From Sarcocystis neurona (taxonomy: Eukaryota > Apicomplexa > Conoidasida > Eucoccidiorida > Sarcocystidae): 64,000 bases of DNA. The notes under the pieces were generated by a model. That model had not been told where the DNA came from, did no database searches, and was given only the letters and a program-made list of their open reading frames with translations. The first letter of the stretch is position 1; every line of letters starts with the position of its first letter. Shown piece by piece: positions 1 through 12,500 of this stretch. Location of the stretch: NCBI GenBank assembly GCA_000727475.1, contig KL647292.1, positions 4,349,132 through 4,413,131 on the forward strand, read 5' to 3'. The position numbers and the translations under genes were made by a program.

Positions 1-312
1 AGCAGACTCTGTTTCCGCCTCGCTGCTACCTACGGGTGACTGCTGCTGGTCCGCTGCCGCGGCTGGTGCCCCACTGGCCGCTGGAGCTGCTGGCAGCGCT
101 GCCGGGCGTTCTTCCGTCAGCGGCAGAACGAGCAGCAGCGGGCCTCGTACAGTAGCAGCGCCGGCTCCGGGAAGAAAATGAAGAAGAAGAAGAAGGATCA
201 GCAGCAAGAGCAGCGCGACAGACAAATCGTGGGAGAAGAAGAAAAGCAGCAGACTCAGAGAGAAGCCGGGGCAGGAACGCACTTGCAGGAAGAGAAGCAA
301 CTGCACCGGTAG
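1..312 (+). CDS. 3' end of an unresolved triplet-rich gene
   Basis: The frame open from position 40 to the TAG at 310-312 encodes a Lys/Gln/Glu-rich tail with a run of five lysines, typical of the hydrophilic ends of coccidian repeat-rich proteins. A second plus frame (Ala/Ser/Gly-rich, stop at 178-180) and one minus frame are also open, so frame and even strand are not certain. The plus reading is preferred because its codons are mixed and charged rather than pure triplet repeat. No function can be assigned. The gene body lies left of the window. Confidence 0.3.
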
Positions 313-3300
313 ATGGTCAGACACTGAGACAAGCGTCAGCGGCGAGAGAGGGGCAAATCTCCGTCCTTGAGTGCTTTGTATACACATATGTATATATGTA
401 TGTATATGTACATGTGGGTGTATCTATGGAAAAATCCATACATCTGCGATCGTATGTGCAGGTGTATGTACACTCGGTAATGTCCATGTGGTAAGGTCCC
501 AGGTGTATGCACGCCCCATCACAGGTGTGTGCATATATATATTGATTTCCACTACGGTGAGAGGATTTCCTGGGACAGAAAACTCTGTAGAATATAGACA
601 TATGTATGTAGCGTCCATACATGTAATACGTGTGTACCTCTGGACACACGTATTGGTGGTACCCGTGTGGTGGGCATATCTCCGTCTGTATGTGGCGGCT
701 TTCTCTTTTTACGAAGGTGAGACGCGGCTGCGTTCTTTTTTGCAGAAGTTCTCGTGACTGCTTCTGCTTGCTCACTTCCTTTCAAACTCGGGAACTCCTG
801 TTGCTGCTGCAGCAGGGCCCAGTGGAGCGTGGAATTCTCCGAAGAAATAAGCAGAAACATCGCATACGGCGACACATATATATATAGCTACGTAATACAT
901 ATATGTTGTACGTGCAAGCGCATGCACATATACGTACGTCTGTGTACGTATGTATTCACATATACGGCGTGGGGGATAGATGTTTATATCAGAAATGTAT
1001 GTGTATACATATATATATATATGTATATGCAGACGTGCAGGCAGATATTCGTTCGTATGTGAATGTGTGCTCGTACGTAAAAGGAGGCACAGGCATACGT
1101 AGACTTATGCATGTTGTGTAGGAAGGAGGCGACGGACTTCTGAGAAGGAATTCCTTTTTCTGTGCAGTATTTGGGGTGTATGTACACTCCAGGAACCAGG
1201 AACAAAGCGTGAGTTACGTACCATCGTGTAGTCATTGCAACAAACGCTCGCATATATTCGTGCGTCGTACGTATCTTTATGTGTGTGTACGTATTTTAAG
1301 TTTCCACAGGGCGATGTCCATCTTTCTAAAGTAGTTCGCATGTATGTAGATCTCAGTGATGCCTTCGTGCCTACCTGTGTACATCTGTGTGAGGTACTCA
1401 AGAATACTACTTATAATAGAGCACATGTATACATGTGTATGCATATATGTTCAAGCGTGGACATGTGTGTACGTACCGCCTAGGTACTGGTTTAAAAAGC
1501 ATACATATTAAATGTCTTAGAGCGTGCGGACCTGCGGCCGAGAGCAAAGACACAGTGGAAAGAACGAGGAATTTATCAGAGAGGGAAAAGTCGGTTCTTT
1601 TCCTCAATTTTTTAAGAAGAAGGCGCCCTGGCTGCAGAAGCGGCTGGAGAGACTGTCACGGCGTATACACAACTCTTCCGCGTATCCATGCACCGCATAT
1701 AGCATTGTATATCTACGTGTATATATATATATATATGTAGAAGCACGTTAACACCTTTATACGTGTATATATATATATATTTATATATGGGTGTGTACAT
1801 ATATACACATGTATGTGTCGCGGGACGTTGTCTGTGTTGGCCTGAGGGCGTGCGCGCATACTACGACGCAGTTTGCCTCGTCCGAGTTGTTGCCAAAAGT
1901 GAGCTCTCATTGTATGTACATATATATATGTATATATATGTGTATCTACATCGGCAAGAAGTATACTGACGTGTGAAATATCTCCTGTTTGGACCAGAAG
2001 TGGGTGTAGGACTCTTATTCACATAGACGCACAATGAAAAAAGTGCCGCGTGTGTCTCGCAGAGTAACGCGCGTTCATGGACGCACTACCTTCCCACGCC
2101 CATCTCCAAAATATATTTATAGATATAGATGTATTTTATACGTGCCTACGTGTCCGCACGTGTATATGTACCCCTCCTTTTTAATATATATATATTTATG
2201 TAGAAATGGATATTCACCGTATGTGTATGTTGCGTGTCCACGTGCGTGTATAGGAGTTCTATATGTATGTGGGAATGTGCAGGTGTCTACATAAAAATAT
2301 ATACCTGTGTATGTACAGACGCCTGGGTATGCGTTGTAAAGACTGAAACTACAATATACTTGGCAGTCTAATTGTATACGTTAGACGTACGTGTATGTGT
2401 CTGTTTGTAGAAAGGAGAGTCGTCTGTTTAGCTTCGGGACGGGTCCACGCTTTAGGTTTTATACACATAGATAGGCGGAGGTGAGTCTTCTGCGTCAGTT
2501 TTGAAAAACGCGAGTTTTTGCGGACAGCCGAGTTCCCGTTCGGGAGAAGGAAGACTTCTTGCTTTCCAAAGTAGTACAACATTTTCAACGACATGGGAAA
2601 AAGAGCAGAGCTACGCGGTGTTACGGCTCATTTTCACACAGGTTCGCGTGTGTATGGTGCTCTCGAGACGTACCAAACGTCTACGTATCTATGGACGGAT
2701 ATACATGTAGCGGACGCGTGTCAACTGCACGCGTCAGACGTATGAAAACACATACTTGTTCCACAAAAATACGCGTTTTTACAGACGCAGGCATATTCGC
2801 GACAAACAAAACGGCATCGTAACACACGCACAATTTTATTAGATTGCCTCGTTCGTATGTAGAAAGAAATAGGCGAGACACCTGCAAGGCATCTGTGAAC
2901 CATGTTCGTATGCCAGACACAGGTACATAGGCCACACATAGATTAAGTATCCTTGCAATATGTATCACGGGGACAGGAAGGCACAGAATGGATTCACGTG
3001 CTTAATCATATTTTGAGCTCCGCGACAACATGAGAAGGCGTCTTTGCATGTAACTTCTTTTCTCTGTCTTCGATCAAAAGGAGCAGACAAGTGGAGGAGC
3101 GCGTCCGTGGAGCACCTTCACCGTGTTTGCGTAAGCATGCTCGCATCTCCCCGATGTACGCGTGGAAGTTTTACACACAAATGCGCCCTATCAAGGAAGA
3201 GATTTCTGGGTATCCGAAGAAAACACTGAGCCTCCACGTGGGGAAAAACGCCATTAGAAGACGAGCAGTCCAAGCAGACATATGTGCACACACCACAGTT

Positions 3301-3700
3301 ACGAAATACGGATAGCGAGGCAGCCACATGTATAAAGCTGTGTAGATATACGTATTTGCCGCAGCGTCCGTTTCGCCAGTGCTCAGGCATTTGAACGGCC
3401 CACTTTCTGCTCTCGTTACGGCGTAGTGTCAGTCCGCGTCCAACCGGCTCGTCAACCGTCCACAGAGAAGAACGTTCGGAGAGACGCACACTTGATTACG
3501 CGTCTGAATGTATGATTGTATACACGCACAGGTGTATACAGTAATGTACGTTGCATATACACATATATTACGTATATATTATATATGTGGAGGATAAGTA
3601 GAAATATCTCTGAACATCTGCTGTATAAGCACACGTGTGGATGATGTACGAGTTTCTGTAAGATGGACAGAGACACGTCCTTGAGCTTTTTCAAAGGTTT
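313..3700. other. TA/TG-rich stretch with no convincing gene
   Basis: About 3.4 kb dominated by short alternating purine-pyrimidine runs (tatatgtatatg, gtgtacgtac). Open frames are short, rich in Tyr, Ile, Cys and His and present on both strands, which is what such simple sequence gives by chance. I see no gene, RNA or mobile element. A weak minus-strand frame near 3118-3489 is not supported by splice sites. Confidence 0.5.
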
Positions 3701-3716
3701 GTTTGTCAGAAGTGAA

Positions 3717-3898
3717 TTATCTTTTTGCATTCGGATTCCGTGTGGGCATGTACTTGTGCACCAGTTGTCGCGGCGCCTTTGTAGAGGGTGCACCCAACGC
3801 ATTCCGCAAGGCAGTTTCTGCGAATGTCCTCACAGTCTCGTCTGCGCGCCAGGACGCTTCTGCGTATGTCTGGGGAGACTCCCTTTGATAATGCAGCC
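3717..3898 (-). CDS. possible terminal exon, unknown protein
   Basis: Minus-strand frame that follows an acceptor-like 'atcaaag' and runs to a TAA at 3717-3719, coding about 55 residues with balanced, charged composition. It lies downstream of the stop proposed for the large minus-strand gene (4180), so it would be a separate gene or an alternative end. Plus-strand frames over the same bases are also open, including one ending at 4027 that has a hydrophobic segment. Low confidence. Confidence 0.2.
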
Positions 3899-4179
3899 AT
3901 TCCATTAGTAATGGCAGTGCGAGGAACGAAAGAAACGGCAGTGTGCGTAGTTATATTAGTAGGCATTGTACTGTGTGCTGTTGTTGTGTTACGCCCAGTA
4001 GCAGTTCCAATAGCGATTGGGAAATAGTAGTATCTGCAGGGGTGCTCTAGGTGGCAGCGTAATATTTTTGCAGTAGTGGTATGGGAGTGAGTTGCCTGAT
4101 TCTGCCTGTGTGAGGAATTGATTCAGACAGGAACGCTATGCAGATGTCATCCCGCAGGCTTTGACTTGTAATGTGTGCC

Positions 4180-4261
4180 TCAACATTTACATCTTTGTTT
4201 CCGTTGCGACTCAGTTTGTAGGAGAAAAGGAGATCCTCCAAAGTAGTACTGATGTAGATGA
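4180..4261 (-). CDS. last exon of the large minus-strand multi-exon gene
   Basis: Begins after the acceptor 'ctttctccag' and reads through a Gln/Lys/Arg/Cys-rich end to TGA at 4180-4182. Its in-phase (one leading base) matches the out-phase of the exon at 4338-4409 across a 76-base intron with a GTAAGA donor. I do not recognise the protein. A different frame in the same stretch stays open to 4047, but it does not fit the upstream exon's phase. Confidence 0.45.
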
Positions 4262-4337
4262 CTGGAGAAAGTTGTTGTACCGCTAACGCAGACGAGTGAA
4301 GAGCTGTTGGAATTATACAGTCGTCCTTGCTTCTTAC

Positions 4338-4409
4338 ACAAAGTAAGGGGGACGGTGTGAAGTTCTAAGTCCCCTAAGACACGCGTCAAAAGTAGAAAAC
4401 TTTCGGCTT
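4338..4409 (-). CDS. internal exon of the large minus-strand gene
   Basis: A 72-base exon between the pyrimidine-rich acceptor 'ctcttctgcag' and the donor GTAAGA. It codes 23 whole residues of ordinary composition (Phe, Asp, Cys, Leu, Arg, Pro, Tyr). Phase 2 in and phase 2 out agree with the exon on either side. Function unknown. Confidence 0.45.
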
Positions 4410-5533
4410 CTGCAGAAGAGAGCAACTATGCAGACGAAACAACGGATGACCGCGAATACTATCACTGATACACGCGTATTCCTTCCAAGAGACTTGGAAG
4501 GAGTACGCTTCATAGTTTCAGCGATCCGGATATTTTCATCCGGTGTTCGTGGTACACGCAATGTTCTGACCTTTCATTATTGAATCTGTATGAGGGCAGA
4601 TCCACCTCACCACACTTCAGCGATTTAGTGGTTTTCGTTCATAACTCGTTAGTTGCTTCTGTTGTACCATAAAAAAGACACTTTCTCTTCTGTGGATGCG
4701 CACTACTACTGATCGAAAATTCCACGACTACTCAGCCACCGAGCTGCGTCATAGAGGCTCGTCTGCCTCTGCAGGTTTCTCTGAAGGTGGAGAGGTGAGT
4801 CGCGCCACAACAGCCCTTTCCAGCGCATCAGGCACAGCCCCGTGGTACTTCTTCAGTGCCAACAGCAAGTCGTACAAGCGTTGAAGCGGCTTTTCCAGCA
4901 CTTGAATAGCCTTCAGAATCACCTAGCAGCGCATTCAGGAAACAAAGAAAAGCAGCTTTTTCTTTGTATACAAAAACGTGTTGCCAACTGGAGGTTGCTT
5001 GCTTTAACGATATACACATCTGCATTGTTACGTAATTTTTTTCATATCTCCGAGTCTAATCGCAGTCGCAGGACGCACACAGGGCTCTGTGTTTTGAACT
5101 ATTGCCAACGTAAACGTGAACAGTATTCGCTGCTGATCATGTCCCGGGCACTGAAAGTTGCACTCTTCTTTACCCCACACGGAATATGGTATTAACTTCA
5201 CAGGAGAGCTCGAAAATTTCGCCGTCCTGCTTTGCCCACTTGAAATAGATCTTCAAATAGAGACATTCGTACGTCAACAACACGTTCGGTGTACGGCAGC
5301 TCATGCAGAACCGATCTTCCTCAGCTTAAGACTGCAGTCTTCTTTGGAGAGGGCTCACCCTTTGCTGGGCGCAGCACCTCTGCATAAACTGGCACACAAA
5401 GATATATGTAATACCTCTACGGAAACATAAGCATTCACATTAAGTGCCTGTCTAATAAACTTTAGGGGGACTGTACCCCTCTCTGCCAACTATACACAGT
5501 ACAAGAAAAAGAGAATCACGTCCGTTCTCCTAC

Positions 5534-5854
5534 GCTGAGCTTAGAGGCGTGTTGAGTGGTTCAACGGAACCAGAGCGCGTGTCACGCGTGGCGGACACTG
5601 AAGCGGACGCATCCACCACACACCACATGTCAGCCTGCCTTGGCGATAACACTAGTCGTACTAGTAAAAATACCACTTGTAGATCAACACGAGGGAGGAC
5701 ACTTTGGGCATTTACAGCATCAGTGACACATGTACACTCTTGTAAGACCTGTTCTGAATGGAGAGGTGACAAATCGTAATGGGGTGCAGCTGATTTCCAT
5801 ATGAATGCGCAGGCGTGGTAAAAAATGTTGCGCCTTGCATCCACAATTCTCTCC
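5534..5854 (-). CDS. internal exon of the large minus-strand gene
   Basis: Codes 106 whole residues without a stop, from an acceptor 'gcacaacag' to a donor GTAGGAG (GC|GTAGGA). If the donor is not used the frame ends at a TAG that overlaps it, so this could instead be a terminal exon. The peptide is mixed and partly helical, with a hydrophobic core around 'DLQVVFLLVRLVLSP'. Its phases (2 in, 2 out) fit the 4338-4409 exon. No known domain recognised. One of the better coding signals in the triplet-poor half. Confidence 0.5.
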
Positions 5855-6412
5855 CTGTTGTGCGCATGTAAAATATTAATGTGGCTCAAATTTACAGATC
5901 GCCCCAATATATACCAGCGGTTCTTTGCATTCTGTTGTTAATAATATCAGGTCGCTGTGTGTAACACAGGCGTCCTTGTGAAATTATCCAGATTTCTATA
6001 CGAAGGAATGTGTACCTAATCACGCATGTATCCACAGAGATAGATAGATAGACATCTGGATAGGCAGATAAATAGAAGCAGATAGAAAGAATATGCACGG
6101 GAATACAGGTACAGCACAAACGTACTATCTGCTCGCTATTTCCACATATATCTAGGAACGTGCAGGAAGAAGGATGTACATATTGGCACATAGATAGACA
6201 GACTGAGAGATAGATAAGAAGGTGCATGGATTGTACAGATATCGAGGTACAACTGGTGTCACCGTCGCAAGCCCTTAAAAAGGTGACTGAGGGAAGGTGC
6301 TGTTTTACCGGCCGCTACAACCATAGAGCAACGACAAGGGGTCTTCGTACTTCCTACTGCTCAACTCTGGTCAGTAAAGGCTCCCCGGGAGTACAAACGT
6401 GCATGCGTTCAC

Positions 6413-6540
6413 ACAGGTAGACAAAAACAGAATTAGTCCCTTAGATACTGACTCTGTTCCGTCATCGTACGCGCGCTTGAGAGATGCAGCACCACGCGAC
6501 CTAACTCGCCGCACAAAGGACATTGCGAAAGGAGAATACA
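6413..6540 (-). CDS. internal exon of the large minus-strand gene
   Basis: Follows an acceptor '...accaatctatacag' and ends at a GTGAAC donor. Codes about 42 residues with alternating basic and hydrophobic segments. Its in-phase (1) agrees with the exon at 6657-6723. The link to 5534-5854 is not in phase, so a small exon between them is probably missed or the donor is slightly different. Confidence 0.4.
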
Positions 6541-6656
6541 CTGTATAGATTGGTACGACAAACAACTACAGTACAAAAATAGGAGATGCGGCCTCTGCAA
6601 GAATGTTGTCCACATTCAGGGATCATCCGTGGATATCGATGGTAGTGTGCGTACAC

Positions 6657-6723
6657 CGCCGAACACACCGTGTCCACGACACGCCCATTCTTCACTTCCG
6701 TGTACTCGACCACACGCATACAT
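6657..6723 (-). CDS. short internal exon of the large minus-strand gene
   Basis: A 67-base exon coding 22 residues. The acceptor is very good ('tgttttttcattcag') and the donor is GTGTAC. In-phase 0 follows the exon at 7056-7212 and out-phase 1 leads into 6413-6540, so three exons chain without a frame break. Too short to find by frame length alone. Confidence 0.4.
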
Positions 6724-7055
6724 CTGAATGAAAAAACAACACCGTGCGCAACCTAAGCACATAATGTGTAATTTATGTAAAGTGAGAGGACTACGCTACG
6801 AACACAACAGTTTGTACATACCTGCATACAAGCGGGGGGTAGCTTGTATGAACACGTTTCTACATATGAACAGCTAGGTGACTCTACACAGCTTTTGTGA
6901 GTGGGAATGCGGAAGTACTTGACGATTCAGTGGCAGCGACTGTACGTCTACACACACACTGCAGAAAAGGATGGTCATTTATGCGCCTCCTCAAAGACCT
7001 GGAGTTGCATGTCTCTCTATCAAGCAGGTGAGCTGAGAGACTTTTTTCTCATTAC

Positions 7056-7212
7056 CTTCGCAATTTCATCAGTAAAATTTTCTCGGGGCACATCAAAAAC
7101 GAACTGTTTGAGAGTGTCGTATGTTAGACACCTTCCTGTTTGAGTTTCTCTGCGTATTGCATCCAGCAGGGCAAGCAGGGCCTGTTTGCCCTCCCAGAAG
7201 CTGACGTCTACC
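7056..7212 (-). CDS. internal exon of the large minus-strand gene
   Basis: Codes 52 residues, an amphipathic stretch containing 'SFWEGKQALLALLDAI' and 'TLKQFVFDV', bounded by the acceptor 'cagcttttag' and the donor AAG|GTAATG. It joins the 7300-7482 exon across an 87-base intron with matching phase 2. The composition looks like a folded helical region. I do not recognise the family. Confidence 0.55.
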
Positions 7213-7299
7213 CTAAAAGCTGAGCTGCGGCAGCTCCTTGGACATAAAGTCTTCCGCTCGTTGCTTGTTTTTGATCTACGTGCAGAAAACGAAGAGCAC

Positions 7300-7482
7300 C
7301 TGTCGCGTCGCCAGGAGCTTGTCCCGTTGTTGTCCAAGTGCGCGTAGGAGGCGACGGAGCTACGGGCGCGACTGCAGCTAGTAGTGCTTCGGGCCGTGCT
7401 GCGTCTGCTGCTTCTGCTGCTTTTGTTTTCCGAGCTGCTGCTGCTGCTGTTACTGTTAGATCCTGCCGCAGCATCCATTAGA
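7300..7482 (-). CDS. internal exon of the large minus-strand gene, Ser/Arg-rich
   Basis: Starts after the acceptor 'tggtattacag' and ends CAG|GTGCTC. Codes about 60 residues: a Ser-rich run from an AGC/CAG-type tract, then Arg/Ser-rich sequence. It reads in frame into the 7056-7212 exon. A second minus frame is also open here but does not give compatible splice phases. An in-frame ATG near the 5' end could make this a first exon instead. Confidence 0.45.
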
Positions 7483-7856
7483 CTGTAATACCAATCAGCC
7501 AGTTGGCGTTGCCGTCTATCCCGACTCCGCGCGTTAGACTGTTCAATCTACGAATGAAATACAGTAGACATCCCTAAACTTTGTTATTCTCAACCCATAT
7601 GGACAAACTGCAGTCCTAAACACACTTTTGTACACACAATTGCACTCACTACCAACGGCGTACACAAAAAACTCTACACTGTCTACTTCAGGCGCAGAGC
7701 CTCCTGCAAACGTCTCCGCTCAATGCGGAATGCGACTAATCGTAAACAAACGGCAGAGTTCTACGTCTTCTTGTAATCAAAGATTCCCCCATCTATCCCC
7801 GGTACTAACACGCAGGGCATGCGTACTCGCCTGGCAGGGCTTTCTAGACGAATCGA

Positions 7857-7945
7857 TGTGTGTGTCTGTGTGTTGTGTGTCTGTGAGTCTGTGTGTGTGT
7901 GTGTCTGTGTCTGTGTCTGTGAGTCTGTGTGTGTGTGTGTGTGGT
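7857..7945. repeat. TG/TC microsatellite
   Basis: A run of gtgtgt interrupted by gtctgt and gagtct, about 90 bases, in a non-coding stretch. Open frames across it are pure repeat translations. Confidence 0.85.
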
Positions 7946-9461
7946 TGACCTCTACAGTGCAACGGGTATGTTATATGTATGTACACATCTAAAGATGTCT
8001 ACACATCGGTGGATACTTACGTATAAATCTCTCTCTATGTACGCATATGCAAAGATGAAAATACATATATGTACAGTACCGTTCCACTGCTGTTTGGGAA
8101 CTACGAGCGCGCACACGTGTTGCACTCAGGGATCTCGTACATGTGGAACGGCACGTGGTTGAGCAGTGTGGCTGCTCGCATAAACGGGGTGTTTGTACGA
8201 CGCATCACTCCTACACAAACGTAAGACAATCTTGGTGTGTACAGGTGCAGGGTTTCAATATTCGTGGACGGCACCACAGGCACGAAAGCTGATACACAGA
8301 TACGCAAAGCCATGATGAAATGGCTTAGAAGTGGAAACATAGGTATACGAGACACCGAGAAAAACAGCAGGCACGCGAAGAGTAGAAAAAGGCTTACCCA
8401 GGAAAGATAGAAATTGCAAGAATACTTTATTGCTGTTGCGACAAGAAGGATGAAGCATCACAGACAACCTGCTAGTACGTAGGGCAATGTTTACCGGAAC
8501 TGCCGCGTAGAATTATTGATCAGCGGAAGCAAAAACTTTCCGCCGCTGCAGTGATGAAAACTGCTCTGCAGTTGATCACTCAGGAGCACGGTGTCGTGGG
8601 GGCCGCGCAGCTACAAATGTGGACGTGTGATTCATTGCCTTCGTTGGTGCGGAAAAATTTGACAAACACATTTCAAGGGCACAGGCGTGCGAACACGCAC
8701 ATACGTAGAGAGAGGGGAAGAGGGAGGAAGACGAACTTGTCAACACTGAGAGATGTGCGTCCCTCCCTTCTTAAAAATGAAACTAAAGACGCTACTTTGT
8801 GTATTCGCACAGGCATGCGGGGAAATAAACACGTGCCAAACGTAATATTGTCGCTCTGTTTGTCTCTCTCTATCTCAAAAAATATCACTTGATTACTGAG
8901 CACGTCTTCCTTGATCTGTGGCGACTGAAGGGCTTACAATTATTGGTGTGACGCATCTTGCCTCAGGGTACTTTGACGCCTGAAGGCTTCGTTTCTGTCC
9001 GATCAGAAGCTCTCGTCGATGGCGGGGCGAAAAAATCCGAGAGATTTGCTAGGGGAACATCGAAAGCATCGCATAAGTTCTTTAGCCGAAGTACGCAAAA
9101 CAACACTCACGTATGCGTAGTGAGTAGTTGTTCGCTACACACGGTTTCACTTTTATTCATGTATATTTTGTACCTTTCTGTGTGTTTACGCAATGAATTC
9201 GAGCACCGCGTCAAAACAGACAGGGATGTGCAGAAATTATGCAGTGAATGAGGGATTACAATACGTTAGGGGAACAACGTCACCAGCAGGGGGCTCCGTG
9301 TCTGATTACATCTGCGTAGACATAAAGAAACCTAGATAGAGGTAATTCAAGACCACTTCCTTCATGGAAATGATGTCGGGGAGCAGAACGATAGTTGAAA
9401 GTACATTCGCGTTCTACACGCACATGCGTAACGCATACATCCTACTGCTGCGTTCATCTTC

Positions 9462-9662
9462 ACAAGGACACAAGTGTAATTGTTATTCCTCTTGTCTTGT
9501 GACTCTCCGCTTGGATTAGCTGTGCTGTCCTCGTCCGTCCTCGACGACTTCACGCGCAAAAAAAAGTTTTTCAGGTATCCGTATGAAGGTGTGGGCCGCT
9601 GTCCCTCAGCAGCCCAAGAGGCTAGCAATTGCAAAACCGGAAGACGTGACGATTTCGGGTGC
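9462..9662 (-). CDS. probable exon of the large minus-strand gene
   Basis: From the acceptor 'tatctcgactcag' the minus frame codes about 65 hydrophilic residues including 'QLLASWAAEGQRPTPS' and an Asp/Ser/Asn-rich end. The donor is not clear, so the low-coordinate edge is approximate. The opposite strand is also open but less protein-like. Confidence 0.35.
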
Positions 9663-10430
9663 CTGAGTCGAGATATACTGTGCCCACACGCACGCATCTG
9701 CGTATTCACTGAACCAAGTAAGTCACGTGGTATCCCCCCAACCAGTACACGCATATACATGAAAAAAGGAAACGTCAATGTACTCCAGTGCGCATCCATT
9801 TAAGGGTTTTTCCACATTCACCTAGATGAATCCGCAGGCCATGTTGAGGACCACGATTACGTGTCCACTGGAATTCTTCCAGCGCTGCCCAAGCACGTCC
9901 GCAAATCGTACACATTCGACACCACGAGAAAGGAAATTACTGACATCGTCAGCGATCTGAGTCATACGTTTGGGCACGCGCGTTTTTATTGCTTCCACAA
10001 AGTGCCGCTACCGAACAGTGGTTGTTGTGCTCACTCTGGTTGTCAGGACGGTTTCAAGCTTTTCTTTCTGGTGACGTCTTGCCTCCCAACGCGCAGTGAT
10101 GGCTTTCTGCAAAGGTAGTAAAGCGGCACACACCTACGCGTCTGCAGTGTCTCGCACACGTATGACATGGTGTACTCTGCGAGAATAGTATCATGCAATA
10201 TACACATGTACAAAGAGAGAGATCCGCATGGTGTTTGATAGGAATTGTTTTCTTAGCCGTGGTACACGAGTGTACAGGGAACATACTCTGCAGCGAGGGA
10301 ATAGAAAATATTCAGGCTGAGCACGCGGACACGATGAACAGGAAAAAATATCCATATTTGCTACGCACGTATATAGTGCGCGCGCGAGTGTTACTGCATG
10401 CGTATGTCTTCCATACGTACGCGTAGGTAC

Positions 10431-10501
10431 GGAACTTTTTTCCCATGAGCGGCCGCGCCACTGAGCTCTCTGCAAGATTTCTGAATCTCCTTCATTTGCC
10501 T
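10431..10501 (-). CDS. possible short exon of the large minus-strand gene
   Basis: A 71-base exon after the acceptor 'gtgtgtgtttag', ending at a GTACCT donor, coding 23 residues rich in Glu, Arg, Trp and Ser. Its in-phase fits the 10555-10915 exon if the donor there is GTGTAC, but the intron would be only 53 bases. Confidence 0.28.
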
Positions 10502-10554
10502 CTAAACACACACTACACCCGTCAGCGCCCCCCCACACATACATACTTGTACAC

Positions 10555-10915
10555 GTGCGTAAACATGTAGTACATTGTATGCCGTATTCGACCCGCGGAA
10601 CCAACCGTCCACGCTGGAAGTGTAGAAATCGACAACTGAAAATCTGTGGATCTCTGTTCTCAAAAGTGTCACTGAAATTGTATATCTGCGCTCAGAGAGA
10701 GATGAGCCCCACGTAGGGGAATCTTTCAGCTTGTGCGTATGGGGAGAGAAGTATCTGTGCACAGAACTGTCTGTAGGAGCCCCAGGATTATCGGAGAAGC
10801 TTACGCGAAGGATTTCAATTTTTCCAGCAGCGGCGTCAGCGAAGCTGTTTGCACCCAGTGGGGCACAGTCACTTCGATCTGTTACGGGAGATACGACAGC
10901 ACAAATCTCGCTCAT
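10555..10915 (-). CDS. exon of the large minus-strand gene, or a gene start
   Basis: Opens with an ATG in a favourable context (ACCATGAG) and codes about 120 residues of mixed composition with alternating polar and hydrophobic residues, suggesting beta-rich structure. It may be the first exon of a separate gene, or an internal exon whose acceptor lies just upstream. The donor is uncertain (GTGTAC at 10554, or GTTTAC ten bases earlier on the transcript). No family recognised. Confidence 0.4.
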
Positions 10916-12134
10916 GGTATGTGCTCTTGGATGTATCTACGTGTACCCACGCACACAACTTGCACGCCTACATTTCAAGATTGACAAGCTGGCTTAATTA
11001 ACGGCCCTGGCAAGACGCTAGGTCGTACGTCTGTAAACCCACATGCGCTTACTTTTTGGTGAACACACTGCATAAAGGACCCCCGCACGTTACTTCGAAG
11101 GAGACATATATACTTTTTCTAGCCTAGACATATAAAGAATGTGGCGTTACACTGTTGTGGCACTGGAGTTAAAGTGTGACGCGTCACACACGACATTGTA
11201 CGCGTAGCTGCTCTACGGTCTGCGAATACCAGAATACAGGTATTTGCTGCTATGCTAAAACATACACGATTCTGCAAGGACAAAGCATATGCATTAAGAA
11301 CATAAGCATGTGGGCACAACTCTGATGCGTATACTGGTAGAGGTATGCGTAACAGTGGTAAAGTACACACACAGGTTTGTGTAGTTGATAATTCAGTCTT
11401 TTACATTTCCAGTTACAATCCGACTTCTGCATATACACACGCATGCAGGTCTTATACACATGTGCATGTAGAGTAGTTCGGCGCTTTTCTTCTCGCTGAT
11501 GCACGCAGTCTACACCATTCACAGTGTTGTGCAGGGTGAGTATCTCACACACACACCACGTGCGTGTCTGACCGCACAGGGCCACAGTGCCAGAACAGCT
11601 GCCAGCGGGAGGAATCCAACTGCAACAGCTCCACCGCGGAGCAATAGATACACTTGTACAATTATTTTGCTACACGTGTATCACGAAGAGTACTGGTATG
11701 ACGAAGAGTACTCTCAGCTGTCGACCGTGCATAGCCGGCCGTATTTTGATGCATATCCAAACGTTAGCAGCTGCTGAGTGTACCGCGTACACACGTATAT
11801 GCGTACGGACCGGAGAAGTGATCCTCGCGGGCACGTCTAAAATGCTTGATTCGGTTACACCGGTGAAACGCTGCTGGGGTCTACAATTTGCTACACGTGA
11901 CTTTGTGCACCTGGGAAAAAAAAAGCACATCCTCAAGTGTGCGCCCAAGGCGCCTTTTCTTGCGCCAAGGTATACGTGAGTGTCGTTTTGTGAATTAGAA
12001 CCTGTGTACGTGTATATGTGTGTATGTGTACGTGTATTCCCGAGTCTTCCTGCGTAATCAATCCAACAGGTGGGAACGGCGGCCTGTTGGAGACGTCGGA
12101 TTATATCTGCACGCCCACGCATCTGCGGACGTAC

Positions 12135-12500
12135 GAGTAGCGTGGGGGGTATGCTCTATAGCATGTCGAGGAAGTGTCTCCGCATTCTGTGCGGCTTTAA
12201 GTGCACCGTCCATCGGACTGCGGGTAAGGGAGTCAACACCTGTTGCACTAGCAGCTGCTGCTGAGATTTGTTGCTGCTGATTATTTGTGGGGAAACACAC
12301 GCGGCCGGGACAGTACGTTCTGAAGGCGATACGCGAGAAAATTTCTCCTTTTTCGCGGGCACTCGAACTCCATCCCGCCATGTTCGGCAGCCCACGAGAA
12401 ATCCAGAAAGACCTGTCCATTTCCGTAAGGCGTCTGTCCAGCAAAGGCTGCGCCTGCGCTACCCGCGATAGAGACGCAAGCACTTCGGACACGGGATCAC
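12135..12500 (-). CDS. internal exon of the large minus-strand gene, with a short Gln/Ala tract
   Basis: A 366-base exon between the acceptor 'gcactttctcgtgcag' and a strong GTACGT donor, coding 121 whole residues. The first 70 look like a folded region (contains 'DRRLTEMDRSFWISRGLP'). A small Gln4/Ala4 tract follows. Phases 1 in and 1 out are internally consistent. This is the only homopolymer-type tract in the triplet-poor half apart from the Ser run at 7.4 kb. Function unknown. Confidence 0.5.
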